A stretch of 54,053 nt of DNA from Anaeromyxobacter sp. (GTDB taxonomy: Bacteria; Myxococcota; Myxococcia; Myxococcales; Anaeromyxobacteraceae): positions 1 to 54,053 of the forward strand of contig JANYBC010000248.1 in assembly GCA_025360965.1 (NCBI GenBank). Reading direction: 5' to 3'. The translations under genes and the position numbers were made by a program. This document shows positions 36,606 through 45,567 of the stretch, piece by piece. Numbering within the stretch: the first letter of the stretch is position 1; the number at the start of each line of letters is the position of its first letter. The notes beneath the pieces were generated by a model, which was given only the letters and a program-made list of their open reading frames with translations, was not told where the DNA came from and did not search any database.

Positions 36606-38564
36606 ATGCCCGAATCGAGAAGCGACGCCACCACCGCGATGGCCCTGTCCGACTGGTCCATCGAGCGCGCCACGCAGTACTACAACATCGCCGGCTGGGG
36701 AGCCGGCTACTTCTCGGTCAACGAGAAGGGGCACGTGGTGGTACACCCCCACGGCCAGCCCGGCCCGGTCATCGACCTGATGGACGTCGTCGAGGACCTC
36801 AGGGAGCGGAACATCGGCCTGCCCTGCGTGGTCCGCTTCCAGGACGTGCTGCGCGCCCGGGTCAAGCAGATAAACGAGTCCTTCGCCCGCTCGGTGGCCG
36901 AGCAGAACTACGCCGGCCGCTACTTCGGCGTCTACCCGATCAAGGTCAACCAGATGCGCGAGGTGGTCGACGAGATCGTCGACTCCGGCGCCCCGTATCA
37001 CTACGGCCTGGAGGCCGGCTCCAAGGGCGAGCTGCTCATCGTGCTGGCGATGAACACCGACCCGGAGGCCCTCACCATCTGCAACGGCTACAAGGACGAG
37101 GAGTTCCTGCGGCTGGCGCTGCTGGGGCGCAAGCTGGGGCGCAAGGTGATCGTGGTCATCGAGAAGCTCTCCGAGCTCCCCGAGCTGCTGCGCATCGCGG
37201 AGGAGATGCAGGTCGAGCCCATGATTGGGCTGCGCTCCAAGCTGACCACCCGCGGCACCGGCAAGTGGGAGGGGTCGTCGGGCGACTTCGCCAAGTTCGG
37301 CCTCACCATCCCCGAGCTGATCCACGCGGTGCGCATCCTCAAGGAGGCCGGCAAGGAGCACTGCGCCAGGCTGCTCCACTTCCACGTCGGCTCGCAGCTC
37401 ACCGAGATCCGGGTCGTCAAGGACGCCGTCAACGAGGGGGCCCGGGTCTACGCCAAGCTGCGCAAGATGGGGCTGCCCATCGAGTACTTCGACGTGGGCG
37501 GCGGACTGGGCGTCGACTACGTCGGCACCCGCATGAACGGCCACTCCTCCTCGATCAACTACTCGATGGACGAGTACGTCGACGACGTCGTCTACAGCCT
37601 GCAGCGCATCTGCGGCAACGAAGGGGTCCCCGAGCCGCACCTGGTCTCGGAGTCGGGCCGGGCCATCGCCGCCCACCACAGCTGCGTCATCATGAACGTC
37701 TTCGGCCACATCGAGATCGGCTCCGCGGAGGAGATCGCCGCCGCTTCGGTGCCTCAGCCGGAGGAGGCCAAGATCGTCCGCGAGATGCGCGAGATCGTCT
37801 CCTCGCTCAGCATGCGCAACCGCGCCGAGGCCTACCACGACGGCGCCGCCAAGAAGGAGGAGGCGCTGCAGATGTTCAAGCTCGGGCTGCTCGGGCTGGA
37901 GGAGCGCGCCGTCGTCGAGTCGCTCTTCTGGAAGCTGGCCCGCGGCATCGCCGAGATGAACCGCGGCAAGAAGCGGCTGCCCCGCGAGACCCGTGACCTC
38001 GGCGACAAGATCGCCGACCAGTACCTGGCCAACTTCTCGCTCTTCCAGAGCGCTCCCGACCACTGGGCCTTCGACCAGCTCTTCCCCATCATCCCGCTGC
38101 ACCGCATGGACGAACCGCCCACCCGCGACTGCACCATCGTCGACGTGACCTGCGACTCGGACGGCAAGATCGACCGGTTCATCGAGGGGGACGGCGTCGA
38201 CGAGACCCTCTCGCTCCACCCGCTGCGGCCCGGCGAGCCCTACTTCCTCGGGATGTTCCTCACCGGCGCCTACCAGGACATCCTCGCCGACATGCACAAC
38301 CTCTTCGGCCGGGTCAACGAGATCCACGTCTTCGCCGACGACGAGGATCCCGAGGACTTCTACATAGAGGAGTACATCCCGGGAGAGACCATCGCCAAGG
38401 TGCTCTCGCGCGTGCAGTACGAGCCCTCCGACCTGCTCCGGCGCGTCAAGAACGAGCTCGACCAGCGCATCAAGGATGGCACCATCCGCCCCAAGGACGG
38501 CGTCTCGCTCTCCGACTTCTACGAGACGGTCATGAAGGGCTACACCTACCTGCTGGAGAAGTAG
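36606..38564 (+). CDS. speA: biosynthetic arginine decarboxylase
   Basis: A 652-residue PLP enzyme converting arginine to agmatine, the first step to putrescine. It opens with WSIERATQYYNIAGWGAGYF, has the PLP lysine in FGVYPIKVNQ (Lys113), LRSKLTTRGTGKWEGSSGDFAKFG, and HFHVGSQL with GGGLGVDYVGTR, all typical of the large SpeA form. The start at 36606 is preferred over ATG 36600 since GGGAGA lies at 36595-36600. No agmatinase or agmatine deiminase gene is close by. The minus strand is also open over this length but is a codon-bias shadow. Confidence 0.97.
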   Translation: MPESRSDATTAMALSDWSIERATQYYNIAGWGAGYFSVNEKGHVVVHPHGQPGPVIDLMDVVEDLRERNIGLPCVVRFQDVLRARVKQINESFARSVAEQNYAGRYFGVYPIKVNQMREVVDEIVDSGAPYHYGLEAGSKGELLIVLAMNTDPEALTICNGYKDEEFLRLALLGRKLGRKVIVVIEKLSELPELLRIAEEMQVEPMIGLRSKLTTRGTGKWEGSSGDFAKFGLTIPELIHAVRILKEAGKEHCARLLHFHVGSQLTEIRVVKDAVNEGARVYAKLRKMGLPIEYFDVGGGLGVDYVGTRMNGHSSSINYSMDEYVDDVVYSLQRICGNEGVPEPHLVSESGRAIAAHHSCVIMNVFGHIEIGSAEEIAAASVPQPEEAKIVREMREIVSSLSMRNRAEAYHDGAAKKEEALQMFKLGLLGLEERAVVESLFWKLARGIAEMNRGKKRLPRETRDLGDKIADQYLANFSLFQSAPDHWAFDQLFPIIPLHRMDEPPTRDCTIVDVTCDSDGKIDRFIEGDGVDETLSLHPLRPGEPYFLGMFLTGAYQDILADMHNLFGRVNEIHVFADDEDPEDFYIEEYIPGETIAKVLSRVQYEPSDLLRRVKNELDQRIKDGTIRPKDGVSLSDFYETVMKGYTYLLEK

Positions 38565-38656
38565 CGGGTCCACCCGCCGACCGCTATACCCCTGACTTCA
38601 CCTGATCGCGCGCCGCCTCACCGGCGGAGTGCAGGACCAGAACCGAGGAGCACACC

Positions 38657-38857
38657 TTGTCCATCTACAAGAAGATCGAGATCGTCGGGACGTCGAAGGC
38701 CAGCTTCGCCGAGGCCGTCAAGGCGGCCGTCGCGGAGGCCGGCAAGTCGCTGCGCCACATGAGCTGGTTCGAGGTCGTGGAGGAGCGCGGCGCCATCAAG
38801 GACGGCAAGGTGCACGAGTTCCAGGTCACCATCCGCGTCGGCTTCAAGGTCGAGTAG
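38657..38857 (+). CDS. dodecin (flavin-storage protein)
   Basis: A 66-residue dodecin. The family pattern is complete: VYKKIEIVGTS-like opening, SFAEAVKAAVAEAGKSLRHMSWFEVVEERGAI, with the flavin-stacking Trp, and a closing FQVTIRVGFKVE strand. These form 12-mers that bind FMN or riboflavin. The start is TTG 38657; GAGGAG six bases before it makes this rare start convincing, and the family begins at this point. Confidence 0.95.
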   Translation: MSIYKKIEIVGTSKASFAEAVKAAVAEAGKSLRHMSWFEVVEERGAIKDGKVHEFQVTIRVGFKVE

Positions 38858-38870
38858 CGGCCGGTGGGCG

Positions 38871-38969
38871 TGGCGGCAGGGCAAGGGAATCGAACCCTCC
38901 AACAGCGCCTCTCAGCACCATCCACCGGTTTTGAAGACCGGGCCCGGCACCAGCCCAGGACGCCCTGCC
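38871..38969 (-). tRNA. selC: selenocysteine tRNA (anticodon TCA)
   Basis: A 99-base tRNA with encoded CCA (38871-38873). The acceptor stem has 8 pairs (GGCAGGGC with GCCCTGCC), the bacterial tRNA-Sec hallmark. The anticodon arm is CCGGT-CTTCAAA-ACCGG with TCA at 38932-38934. The long variable arm is GGTGCT-GAGA-GGCGCT and the T arm GAGGG-TTCGATT-CCCTT. It shows that the host inserts selenocysteine at UGA. selA, selB and selD are not in this window. Confidence 0.95.
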
Positions 38970-38976
38970 ATCGATG

Positions 38977-39005
38977 GATGTACGGGAGCGCCGCGATCCG
39001 GTCAA
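38977..39005 (-). promoter_or_regulatory. promoter of the selenocysteine tRNA gene
   Basis: On the minus strand TTGACC (39000-39005), 17 bases, then TACATC (38977-38982), which would start transcription within a base or so of the tRNA 5' end at 38969. Confidence 0.45.
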
Positions 39006-39026
39006 GCCATCTGCCGCGCCGCCTCG

Positions 39027-40631
39027 TCAGCGCGAGGCCTTGGAGGCCTTCGACGGCCGCGCCGCCGCGGCGGCCGGGCCGTGCTCCTCGCCCCAGAGCG
39101 ACATCACCACCGTGGCACGCTCGTGCGGCATGGCGGCGCGCGGTGAGCGGAAGCGCTCGATGGGCGAGTAGTAGCCGAAGTTGGAGACCCGGCTGGTGTA
39201 GATGCAGGCGTAGTCCTCCACCTGCTCCCCGAAGCGCGAGTTCTCGTTCCCCTCCTTGAAGAGGAAGCCCCAGGTGGCGTTGACGCCGGTCTCGAGCGCC
39301 AGCGCCAGGGCGTCGACGCGGGCGTTGGCGTCCCGCAGCGCCACCCGCAACGCGTCGAGCTCCCTCCGGATGCGGCGCGCCTCCACCTCCAGGCCGGTCG
39401 CCTCGCCGCCGGGCGCCCTGTCGCTCCGTCGCTCGGCCTGGTTGAGCGCGGTCCGGTGCGAGGCCACGGCGTCCTCCAGCTGGACCCGCAGCCGCTCCAG
39501 CCGGGCCAGCTCGCCGAGAACGCCGCGGTGGCCGTCGAGCCAGCCGAGCTCCCGCTCCAGCTCCTCGACCACCAGCGCGGTGCGCCAGAGCGAGCTCTTC
39601 CTGGAGCGGAGGATATCGCCGTAGATGTGGTCGCCGACGTAGAGCACCCGGTCGCCGCCCACTCCGAGCAGCTCCTCGAAGCGTGCCAGGTCCCCGCCCT
39701 GGTAGGTCCTGCCACGCTCCAGGGAGGTGGCCTCGCCGGCCGGCACCCCATCGGGGCGGAGCAACAGCAGCGGCCTGCGCTCGCTGAAGAAGCCCGGCTT
39801 TCCGGCGGTGGTGACGACGGCGTCGAAGTAGCTGCGCCAGGAGGCGTACTCGGGCAGCACGCCGTCGAGCACGTGGCGCATCACCGCGTCGGTGTAGTCG
39901 GCCTGGGAGTTGGTGAGCACGAAGAGCCGCTTGCCGCCGGAGCGCAGCTTGTGGAGCGCCGGCCCCAGCTCCGGATCGCGCACCAGGTAGCGAGGCAGGT
40001 CGGCCATCACCACGCTCTTGAGCGACCCGTCGCGGTGGACCGTGTCGATGGCCTCGCGGATGTCGTCGAAGAGCTGCTTGTAGTCGACCTCGAGGCCCTT
40101 GGACTCCTGCAGCTCGATCACCTCGGCGAAGAGGCAGCCCTCGGGGAGCGCGAAGAGGGTGTCGAGCCAGGCGAAGCGCGGGGATGAGAGGTGGATCTTC
40201 TCCTCCCGGTAGAGCCGGTGCAGTGCCTCGGTGGGGATGGGTCGCCTGCCGTGGATGCCCCGGCCGACGTGGTTGTGCCGGTCCATCTTGAAGAGGTGCC
40301 CGTGGAGCTTGTCGACCACCACGCCGCGGATGACGAAGTCGGGGTCGTAGGGGACCGTCCGCAGCGCCTCCGGATAGCCGGACTTCTTCACGAGCAGGTC
40401 GGCCGTCATGCGGAAGGCCAGCTCCTCCATCTGGCGGAGCTGGTAGATGGCCAGCGTGTAGTCCATGTCGAAGCCGACCGCCTCGATCTTGTCCATCCGC
40501 AGGGTGCGGTTGACGAAGACCTGTCGCGCCGGCGGGACCTCGCGGTGGCCGGTGACCGGCTCGGCCAGCAGCCGGGCGATCTCGGGGGCCTCCCAGCTGG
40601 GCGGGGGAGGGGAGGTGGGCTCGTCACTCAT
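39027..40631 (-). CDS. HAD-family purine 5'-nucleotidase (cN-II-like)
   Basis: A 534-residue enzyme of the HAD IG-type 5'-nucleotidase family (cytosolic IMP/GMP nucleotidase relatives). The nucleophile motif is GFDMDYTLAIY (DxDxT) near residue 54, motif II LFVLTNSQADYT, the lysine region AGKPGFF and motif IV VLYVGDHIYGDILRSRK. A long charged helical insert (ELGWLDGHRGVLGELARLERL and on) precedes the C-terminal FLFKEGNENSRFGEQVEDYACIYTSRVSNF, typical of the family. It hydrolyses purine monophosphates. It is a single gene followed by selC on the same strand. Confidence 0.88.
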   Translation of the reverse strand: MSDEPTSPPPPSWEAPEIARLLAEPVTGHREVPPARQVFVNRTLRMDKIEAVGFDMDYTLAIYQLRQMEELAFRMTADLLVKKSGYPEALRTVPYDPDFVIRGVVVDKLHGHLFKMDRHNHVGRGIHGRRPIPTEALHRLYREEKIHLSSPRFAWLDTLFALPEGCLFAEVIELQESKGLEVDYKQLFDDIREAIDTVHRDGSLKSVVMADLPRYLVRDPELGPALHKLRSGGKRLFVLTNSQADYTDAVMRHVLDGVLPEYASWRSYFDAVVTTAGKPGFFSERRPLLLLRPDGVPAGEATSLERGRTYQGGDLARFEELLGVGGDRVLYVGDHIYGDILRSRKSSLWRTALVVEELERELGWLDGHRGVLGELARLERLRVQLEDAVASHRTALNQAERRSDRAPGGEATGLEVEARRIRRELDALRVALRDANARVDALALALETGVNATWGFLFKEGNENSRFGEQVEDYACIYTSRVSNFGYYSPIERFRSPRAAMPHERATVVMSLWGEEHGPAAAAARPSKASKASR

Positions 40632-40722
40632 GCGCCTCGCAGCCTACACAAGGCCCGGCCGCGACGCGCCGTTTTGGCCCATGGAAAGTTGCGTCAGCCC
40701 CGGCGCGGACTACCCTCCACGG

Positions 40723-40953
40723 ATGCCCCGCCGCGTCTCCGCACCCTCACCCGCCAGCGCGCTGCTCGACCGGCTCGAGAGGCTCGAGCGGCGCGTCCTG
40801 CAACTCGAGACCGGAAGGGTCGGTCCGGGAGACGGCAGGGCCGCGGTGCCCAGGCGGGAGCGGCCGGTGACCCGCTGCAAGGGCTGCGGCCTGCCGCTGC
40901 GCCGGCTCAAGGGGCGTTGCGCCGCCTGCAAGCGTCCGCTCGGCACCATCTAG
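40723..40953 (+). CDS. small coiled-coil zinc-ribbon protein
   Basis: A 76-residue basic protein. The N-terminus is a short coiled coil (ALLDRLERLERRVLQLE) and the C-terminus a C4 zinc ribbon: CKGCGLPLRRLKGRCAACKRPLG. I do not recognise a named family. The ATG at 40723 has only a weak upstream GGA. It stands alone between the divergent nucleotidase gene and the M16 pair. Confidence 0.6.
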   Translation: MPRRVSAPSPASALLDRLERLERRVLQLETGRVGPGDGRAAVPRRERPVTRCKGCGLPLRRLKGRCAACKRPLGTI

Positions 40954-41006
40954 GACTCGCCGGCCGGTTGGACCGCCGCCCGGTCGGCGGCTATGTTCCA
41001 GCGGCG

Positions 41007-42305
41007 ATGCCCCGCCCCGCCGCACTCCGCCCCGCCGCCGCCCGCCTCATCGATCTCGACGCCGTCCGCGAGCAGGTCCTCCCCAACGGCCTCCGGCTCC
41101 GGGTGCTGCGCGAGGCCGGCGCGCCCACGCTGAGCTACGCCACCTTCTTCCAGGTCGGCTCGCGCAACGAGCGGCCCGGCATCACCGGCATCAGCCACCT
41201 CTTCGAGCACATGATGTTCAACGGGGCGGCCAGGTACGGCCCCAAGCAGTTCGACCGGGTGCTGGAGGCGCGGGGCGGCCACTCCAACGCCTACACGTCG
41301 AATGACTTGACCGTCTACTACGAGGATTTCGCCGCCGAGGCGCTGGAGACGGTGGTGGATCTCGAGTCGGACCGGATGCGCTCCTTGCGCATCGACGACG
41401 AGGCCCTGGAGCAGGAGCGCGGCGTGGTGATGGAGGAGCGGCGGCTCCGCACCGACAACTCGATCTCCGGCCTGATGGATGAGGCGCTCGAGGCCCTGGT
41501 CCACCAGGCCCACCCCTACCGCTGGCCGGTGATCGGCTGGATGTCGGACATCGAGCGCATCTCCCGCGCCGACTGCGAGGCCTTCTTCCGGAGCTGCTAT
41601 GCCCCCGGGAACGCGGCCATCTACGTGGTCGGCGATCTCGACCCGGAGGCGACGCTGGCGCTGCTGGCGAGCGACTACGGCGACATCCCGCCCGGCCCGG
41701 CGCCGGCAGCGGTCGCCAGCGGCGAGCCGGAGCAGCGCGGCGAGCGGCGGGCCGAGGTCCGCTACCCGGCCCAGGGACCGTCGCTGCTCTGCGGCTGGCG
41801 CGCCGCCGCCGCCCGGAGCCCCGACGCCGCGGCGCTCGATCTGGCCCAGGTCTGCCTCGGGGTGGGCGAGTCCTCCCGGCTGCGGCGCAGCCTGGTCCAC
41901 CAGTCGGCGCTGGCCACCTCGGTCGGGGTCAGCCACGGCTGGCGCATCGACCCGGGCGTCTTCTCCATCTACGCCGAGATCTCACCACGCGTGAAGGTGG
42001 AGCGGGTCGAGCGGGCCCTGGCCACCGAGCTGGCCAGGGTGGCCGACGAGGGGGTCAGCGCCGCCGAGCTGAAGCGGGCCCGGGCGCTGCTGCGCAGCTC
42101 GGTCCTCCACGAGCTCGGCACCCACAACGGGCTGGCCCAGGCGCTGGGCCAGGCCGAGGCGATGCTGGGCGACTGGCGCGAGGCGGGGCGGGCGCTCGAA
42201 CTCTACGCCAACGTCACCCCGGGCGACGTCAAGCGGGCGGTGCGCCGCTACCTGTCGCCGGCGCGGCGAAACACCGTGGTGCTGGTCCCGGAGCGGGCAC
42301 CATGA
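41007..42305 (+). CDS. M16 zinc protease, catalytic subunit
   Basis: A 432-residue pitrilysin-family peptidase. The inverted zinc motif HLFEHMMF (HXXEH) and a downstream Glu in LETVVDLESDRM make a complete active site. GGHSNAYTSNDLTVYY, VVMEERRLRTDN and HPYRWPVIG are family typical. No signal peptide is evident from this start, although the sequence begins with a short basic-hydrophobic stretch. It overlaps its partner gene by ATGA (42302-42305), implying a heterodimer. Confidence 0.93.
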   Translation: MPRPAALRPAAARLIDLDAVREQVLPNGLRLRVLREAGAPTLSYATFFQVGSRNERPGITGISHLFEHMMFNGAARYGPKQFDRVLEARGGHSNAYTSNDLTVYYEDFAAEALETVVDLESDRMRSLRIDDEALEQERGVVMEERRLRTDNSISGLMDEALEALVHQAHPYRWPVIGWMSDIERISRADCEAFFRSCYAPGNAAIYVVGDLDPEATLALLASDYGDIPPGPAPAAVASGEPEQRGERRAEVRYPAQGPSLLCGWRAAAARSPDAAALDLAQVCLGVGESSRLRRSLVHQSALATSVGVSHGWRIDPGVFSIYAEISPRVKVERVERALATELARVADEGVSAAELKRARALLRSSVLHELGTHNGLAQALGQAEAMLGDWREAGRALELYANVTPGDVKRAVRRYLSPARRNTVVLVPERAP

Positions 42306-43621
42306 GCCGGGTCCAGCAGCCAACGGTGGTGCGGACCCGGCTGGAGAACGGCCTGCAGGTGGTGGTGGCGCCGCGGCCCGGCGTGCCGCTGGTGGCGGTG
42401 CGGCTGCTGGTGCGGGCCGGCTCCGCGCTGGATCCGGCCCGCCGCTTCGGCCTCGCGCACCTCACCGCCGAGGCGGTCCGGCGCGGAACCCGGCGGCGCA
42501 GCGGCCCGAAGCTCGACGCCGAGGTGGAGGCCCTGGGCGCGGTGCTGGGCGGCGGCGTCGACGAGGACTCTGCGGCGCTCGGCCTCTCCGCCCCGCTGGA
42601 GGCCCTCCCTCGGCTCATCGACGTGGTGGCCGACGTCGCGACCTGCCCCTCCTTCCCGGCGCGCGAGGTGGAGCAGCTGCGCCGGCGGGAGGTGGCCGCG
42701 CTCGAGCACGACCTGGACGAGCCGGCCGTGGTGGCCGGGCGGGCCACCCTGGCGGCCGCCTTCGGTGAGCACCCCTACGGCCACCCTTCCGAGGGTCGCG
42801 GCCGCGACGTGGCGGCGACCCGGCGCGGCGATCTGGCCGCCTTCCACGCCCGCACCTGGCGCCCCTCGCGGGCCACGCTGCTGGTGGTCGGACCGGTCGA
42901 GGCCGCGCCGGCGCTGGCGCTGGCGGTGAAGCGGTTCGGCGGCTGGAGGGGTGCGCCCGGCGGTGAGCTGGAGATCGCCCCGCCGGTCGCGGCCATTGCG
43001 CCGGCGGTGGTGATCGTCGATCGCCCCGAGCTGACGCAGGTGCAGCTCCGCATCGTCTCGGCCGGCTTCCCGCGCAGCAGCCCGGACCACGCGGCCGGGC
43101 TGGTGGCCGGGGCGGTGCTCGGTGGCGGCTTCACCTCGCGGCTCATGGAGGAGGTGCGGGTCAACCGCGGCCTCAGCTACGGCGTCCGCTGCGGCTTCAC
43201 CTGCAGCCGGGCCGGGGGGCTCTTCTCCTTCTCCTCCTTCACCAAGGTGGAGACGGCCGGGGAGCTGGTGCAGGTGGCGCTCGACGAGATCGCACGCTTC
43301 CGCGAGGGCGGCCCCACCGAGGAGGAGCTGGAGCGGACCCGCGGCTACCTCTGCGGCCTCTACCCGCTCTCGCTGGAGACCCACGAGCAGTGGGCCGAGA
43401 AGCTGGCCGGCATCGAGCTCTACGGCCTCGGCGCCGACGAGGTGACCGGCTTCAGCGACCGGGTGCGCGCCGTGGACGCGGCCTCCTGCCTGGCGCTGGC
43501 CCGGCGCTGGCTGCCGGCGGAGCGGCGCGTGGTGGTGGCGGTCGGCCCGGCCCGGCGGCTCAAGGCGCAGCTGGCCCGCTTCGGCACGGTCCGGGTGGTG
43601 ACGGCCCGGTCGGTGATGTAG
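42302..43621 (+). CDS. M16 family partner subunit without zinc motif
   Basis: A 439-residue M16 homologue. Where the catalytic subunit has HXXEH this one has GLAHLTAEAVRRG, so zinc binding and catalysis are lost. It keeps the C-terminal glycine-rich loop (LGGGFTSRLMEEVRVNRGLSYG) used to hold substrate in two-subunit enzymes. This is the usual active/inactive arrangement of bacterial M16B heterodimers and the mitochondrial processing peptidase. Translation is coupled to the upstream gene. Confidence 0.92.
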   Translation: MSRVQQPTVVRTRLENGLQVVVAPRPGVPLVAVRLLVRAGSALDPARRFGLAHLTAEAVRRGTRRRSGPKLDAEVEALGAVLGGGVDEDSAALGLSAPLEALPRLIDVVADVATCPSFPAREVEQLRRREVAALEHDLDEPAVVAGRATLAAAFGEHPYGHPSEGRGRDVAATRRGDLAAFHARTWRPSRATLLVVGPVEAAPALALAVKRFGGWRGAPGGELEIAPPVAAIAPAVVIVDRPELTQVQLRIVSAGFPRSSPDHAAGLVAGAVLGGGFTSRLMEEVRVNRGLSYGVRCGFTCSRAGGLFSFSSFTKVETAGELVQVALDEIARFREGGPTEEELERTRGYLCGLYPLSLETHEQWAEKLAGIELYGLGADEVTGFSDRVRAVDAASCLALARRWLPAERRVVVAVGPARRLKAQLARFGTVRVVTARSVM

Positions 43622-43623
43622 CC

Positions 43624-44313
43624 GTGGAGTTCCTCTTCGAGGACGAGCTGCTGCTGGCGGTCGACAAGCCGGCCGGGCGCCTGGTCATCCCGGGGCGGGT
43701 GGCCGGCGAGCCCTCGCTGCGGGAGGAGCTGACGGCGCGCCACGGCCCGCTCTGGGTGGTCCACCGCCTCGACCGGGGGACCAGCGGCGTGCTGCTCTTC
43801 GCCCGCACCGCCGCGGCGCACCGCGACCTCAACCTCCAGTTCGAGCACGGCGAGCCGCGCAAGCTCTACCTGGCGCTGGTGGCAGGCCGGCCGCCGGAGC
43901 GCTTCGAGCGCGAGGAGGGGGTGGCCGCGGCGCGCAAGGGGAGGATGAAGCCGGTCCCCCCGGGCGACCCGCGCGGCAAGCCGGCGCGCACCGCCTTCCG
44001 GGTGCTGGAGCGGTTCGAGCCGCGCGGCGAGGTGGGGCCGCTGGCGCTGCTCGAGGCCCGGCCGGAGAGCGGGCGCACCCACCAGATCCGGATCCACCTG
44101 CTGGCGGCCGGCTGCCCGCTGGCGATCGATCCCGACTACGGCGAGGCCGGGCCGCTGCCGGGCCCCGACGGCAGGCCGGTGCTGACCCGCACGCCGCTGC
44201 ACGCCGCCTCGCTGACGCTGCGCCACCCGCTGGGGCGTTCGCTCACCCTCGAGGCACCGCTGCCGGCGGACCTGGAGCAGGCCCTGGCCGCGCTCCGCAA
44301 CGGGAGCGCCTAG
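43624..44313 (+). CDS. RluA-family RNA pseudouridine synthase
   Basis: A 229-residue synthase. The catalytic Asp lies in VVHRLDRGTSGVLLFAR, followed by KLYLALVAG and the uridine-binding RPESGRTHQIRIHLLAAGCPLAIDPDYG. It lacks an S4 domain, so it belongs to the short RluA/RluC-like group; the target uridine is not predictable. The start is GTG 43624, two bases after the M16 partner's stop. Its stop overlaps the convergent gene by four bases. Confidence 0.93.
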   Translation: MEFLFEDELLLAVDKPAGRLVIPGRVAGEPSLREELTARHGPLWVVHRLDRGTSGVLLFARTAAAHRDLNLQFEHGEPRKLYLALVAGRPPERFEREEGVAAARKGRMKPVPPGDPRGKPARTAFRVLERFEPRGEVGPLALLEARPESGRTHQIRIHLLAAGCPLAIDPDYGEAGPLPGPDGRPVLTRTPLHAASLTLRHPLGRSLTLEAPLPADLEQALAALRNGSA

Positions 44314-44720
44314 GCCCGGCCGTGGACCAGCACGCGCGGCTCGGCGCGGAAGGCCACGTCGATCTTGTCGGTGCGGACCCCGGTGACGAAGCCGAGTCCG
44401 AAGGTCGGGTGGTCGAGCACGTCGTCGACCACGAAGCGGCGCTTCAGCGAGTAGGCGACCGGAGGCCGCTTCTTGGCCGCCAGCAGCTCCTCGAAGGAGA
44501 TCACCACCTTCTTCTCGCGAGGAGGGCGGGCCGCCTTCTTCTTGGCCACCGAGCCGGCCAGGGTGATTGGCCCCGCCACCGGGCGGTACTTGTGCTCACC
44601 CTTGCAGGTGTTGCACTTCACCTTCGCCGGCTTGTCGCCCACCATGGCGATCACCGTGTGCGCGAGCGTCAACTCGCACTTGCTGCAAAGAGCATCAACC
44701 TCGCCGCCGACCTTGGTCAT
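44310..44720 (-). CDS. hypothetical zinc-finger protein
   Basis: A 136-residue protein. An N-terminal C4 finger (ALCSKCELTLAHTVIAMVGDK, then VKCNTCKGEHKYRP) is followed by a Lys-rich linker and a C-terminal beta domain (YSLKRRFVVDDVLDHPTFGLGFVTGVRTDKIDVAF). The latter resembles the small KOW/CarD-like folds found near transcription factors, but only in outline. Start 44720 has AGGTGTC upstream. Function unknown; RNA or RNA-polymerase binding is a guess. Confidence 0.7.
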   Translation of the reverse strand: MTKVGGEVDALCSKCELTLAHTVIAMVGDKPAKVKCNTCKGEHKYRPVAGPITLAGSVAKKKAARPPREKKVVISFEELLAAKKRPPVAYSLKRRFVVDDVLDHPTFGLGFVTGVRTDKIDVAFRAEPRVLVHGRA

Positions 44721-44802
44721 GTGACACCTAGCATACAGGAAACGGGCCGGCCGTGCCGGGGGGGGGGCCGGCGGAAAGGCGACCATCCCCTTGAAGCGTG
44801 AG

Positions 44803-45567
44803 ATGATCCCGCCCATGCGCCGGCTCCAGGCCGCCCTCGAGGACTTCGGGGGCATGATCTTCTTCGCCTTCGAGGCGGTGGCCTGGGCCTTTCGCCCGCC
44901 GTTCCGGCCCTGGCTGATCCTGACCCAGATGGCCTTCATCGGCGCCGGCTCGGTCTTCATCGTCGGGGTGACCGGCACCTTCAGCGGCATGGTCCTGGCG
45001 TTGCAGGGGAATTACGCCATGAAGCAGTTCGCCGCCGAGGGCTACGTGGGCGGCTCGGTCGCCCTGGCCCTGGCGCGGGAGCTGGCCCCGGTCCTTACCG
45101 CGCTCATGGTCACCGGCCGGGCCGGGAGCGCCATCGCCACCGAACTCGGCACCATGCGGGTCACCGAGCAGATCGACGCCATGGACTCGATGGCGGTCAA
45201 CCCCATCCAGTACCTGGTGGTCCCCCGCGTCATCGCCGCCCTGCTGATGTTCCCGGCGCTCACCATGGTGTTCAACCTGCTCGGCTACCTGGGCGCCTAC
45301 GTGATGGGGATCTACGTGGCCCGGATCCCGGTCGGCCCCTTCATCGAGCACACCCGCACCTTCCTCGTGACGGGCGACATCGGCCACGGGCTCCTCAAGG
45401 CGGTCCTCTTCGGCCTGGTGGTGGCGGTGATCACCTGCTGGCGCGGCTACTCGGCCACCGGCGGCTCGCGCGGCGTCGGCGAAGGGACCACCCGGGCGGT
45501 GGTGAGCAGCTCCATCGGCATCCTGGTGGTCGACTACGCCCTGACCCTCTTCTCGGTGGGCACCTGA
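44803..45567 (+). CDS. mlaE: MlaE family ABC transporter permease
   Basis: A 254-residue inner-membrane permease for lipid transport. Typical sequences are VGVTGTFSGMVLALQG, VGGSVALALARELAPVLTALMVTGRAGSAIATELGTMRVTEQIDA, and a C-terminal CWRGYSATGGSRGVGEGTTRAVVSS, the MlaE/YrbE hallmark. Five to six helices. Starts at TTG 44791, ATG 44803 and ATG 44815 are all possible; none has a strong ribosome site. It is the first gene of an mlaE-mlaF-mlaD-type operon; the stop shares a base with the next ATG. Confidence 0.92.
   Translation: MIPPMRRLQAALEDFGGMIFFAFEAVAWAFRPPFRPWLILTQMAFIGAGSVFIVGVTGTFSGMVLALQGNYAMKQFAAEGYVGGSVALALARELAPVLTALMVTGRAGSAIATELGTMRVTEQIDAMDSMAVNPIQYLVVPRVIAALLMFPALTMVFNLLGYLGAYVMGIYVARIPVGPFIEHTRTFLVTGDIGHGLLKAVLFGLVVAVITCWRGYSATGGSRGVGEGTTRAVVSSSIGILVVDYALTLFSVGT

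Noticed and set aside
36588-38573. 661-codon open frame opposite speA
   Set aside because: Shadow of the arginine decarboxylase codon bias; no family features.
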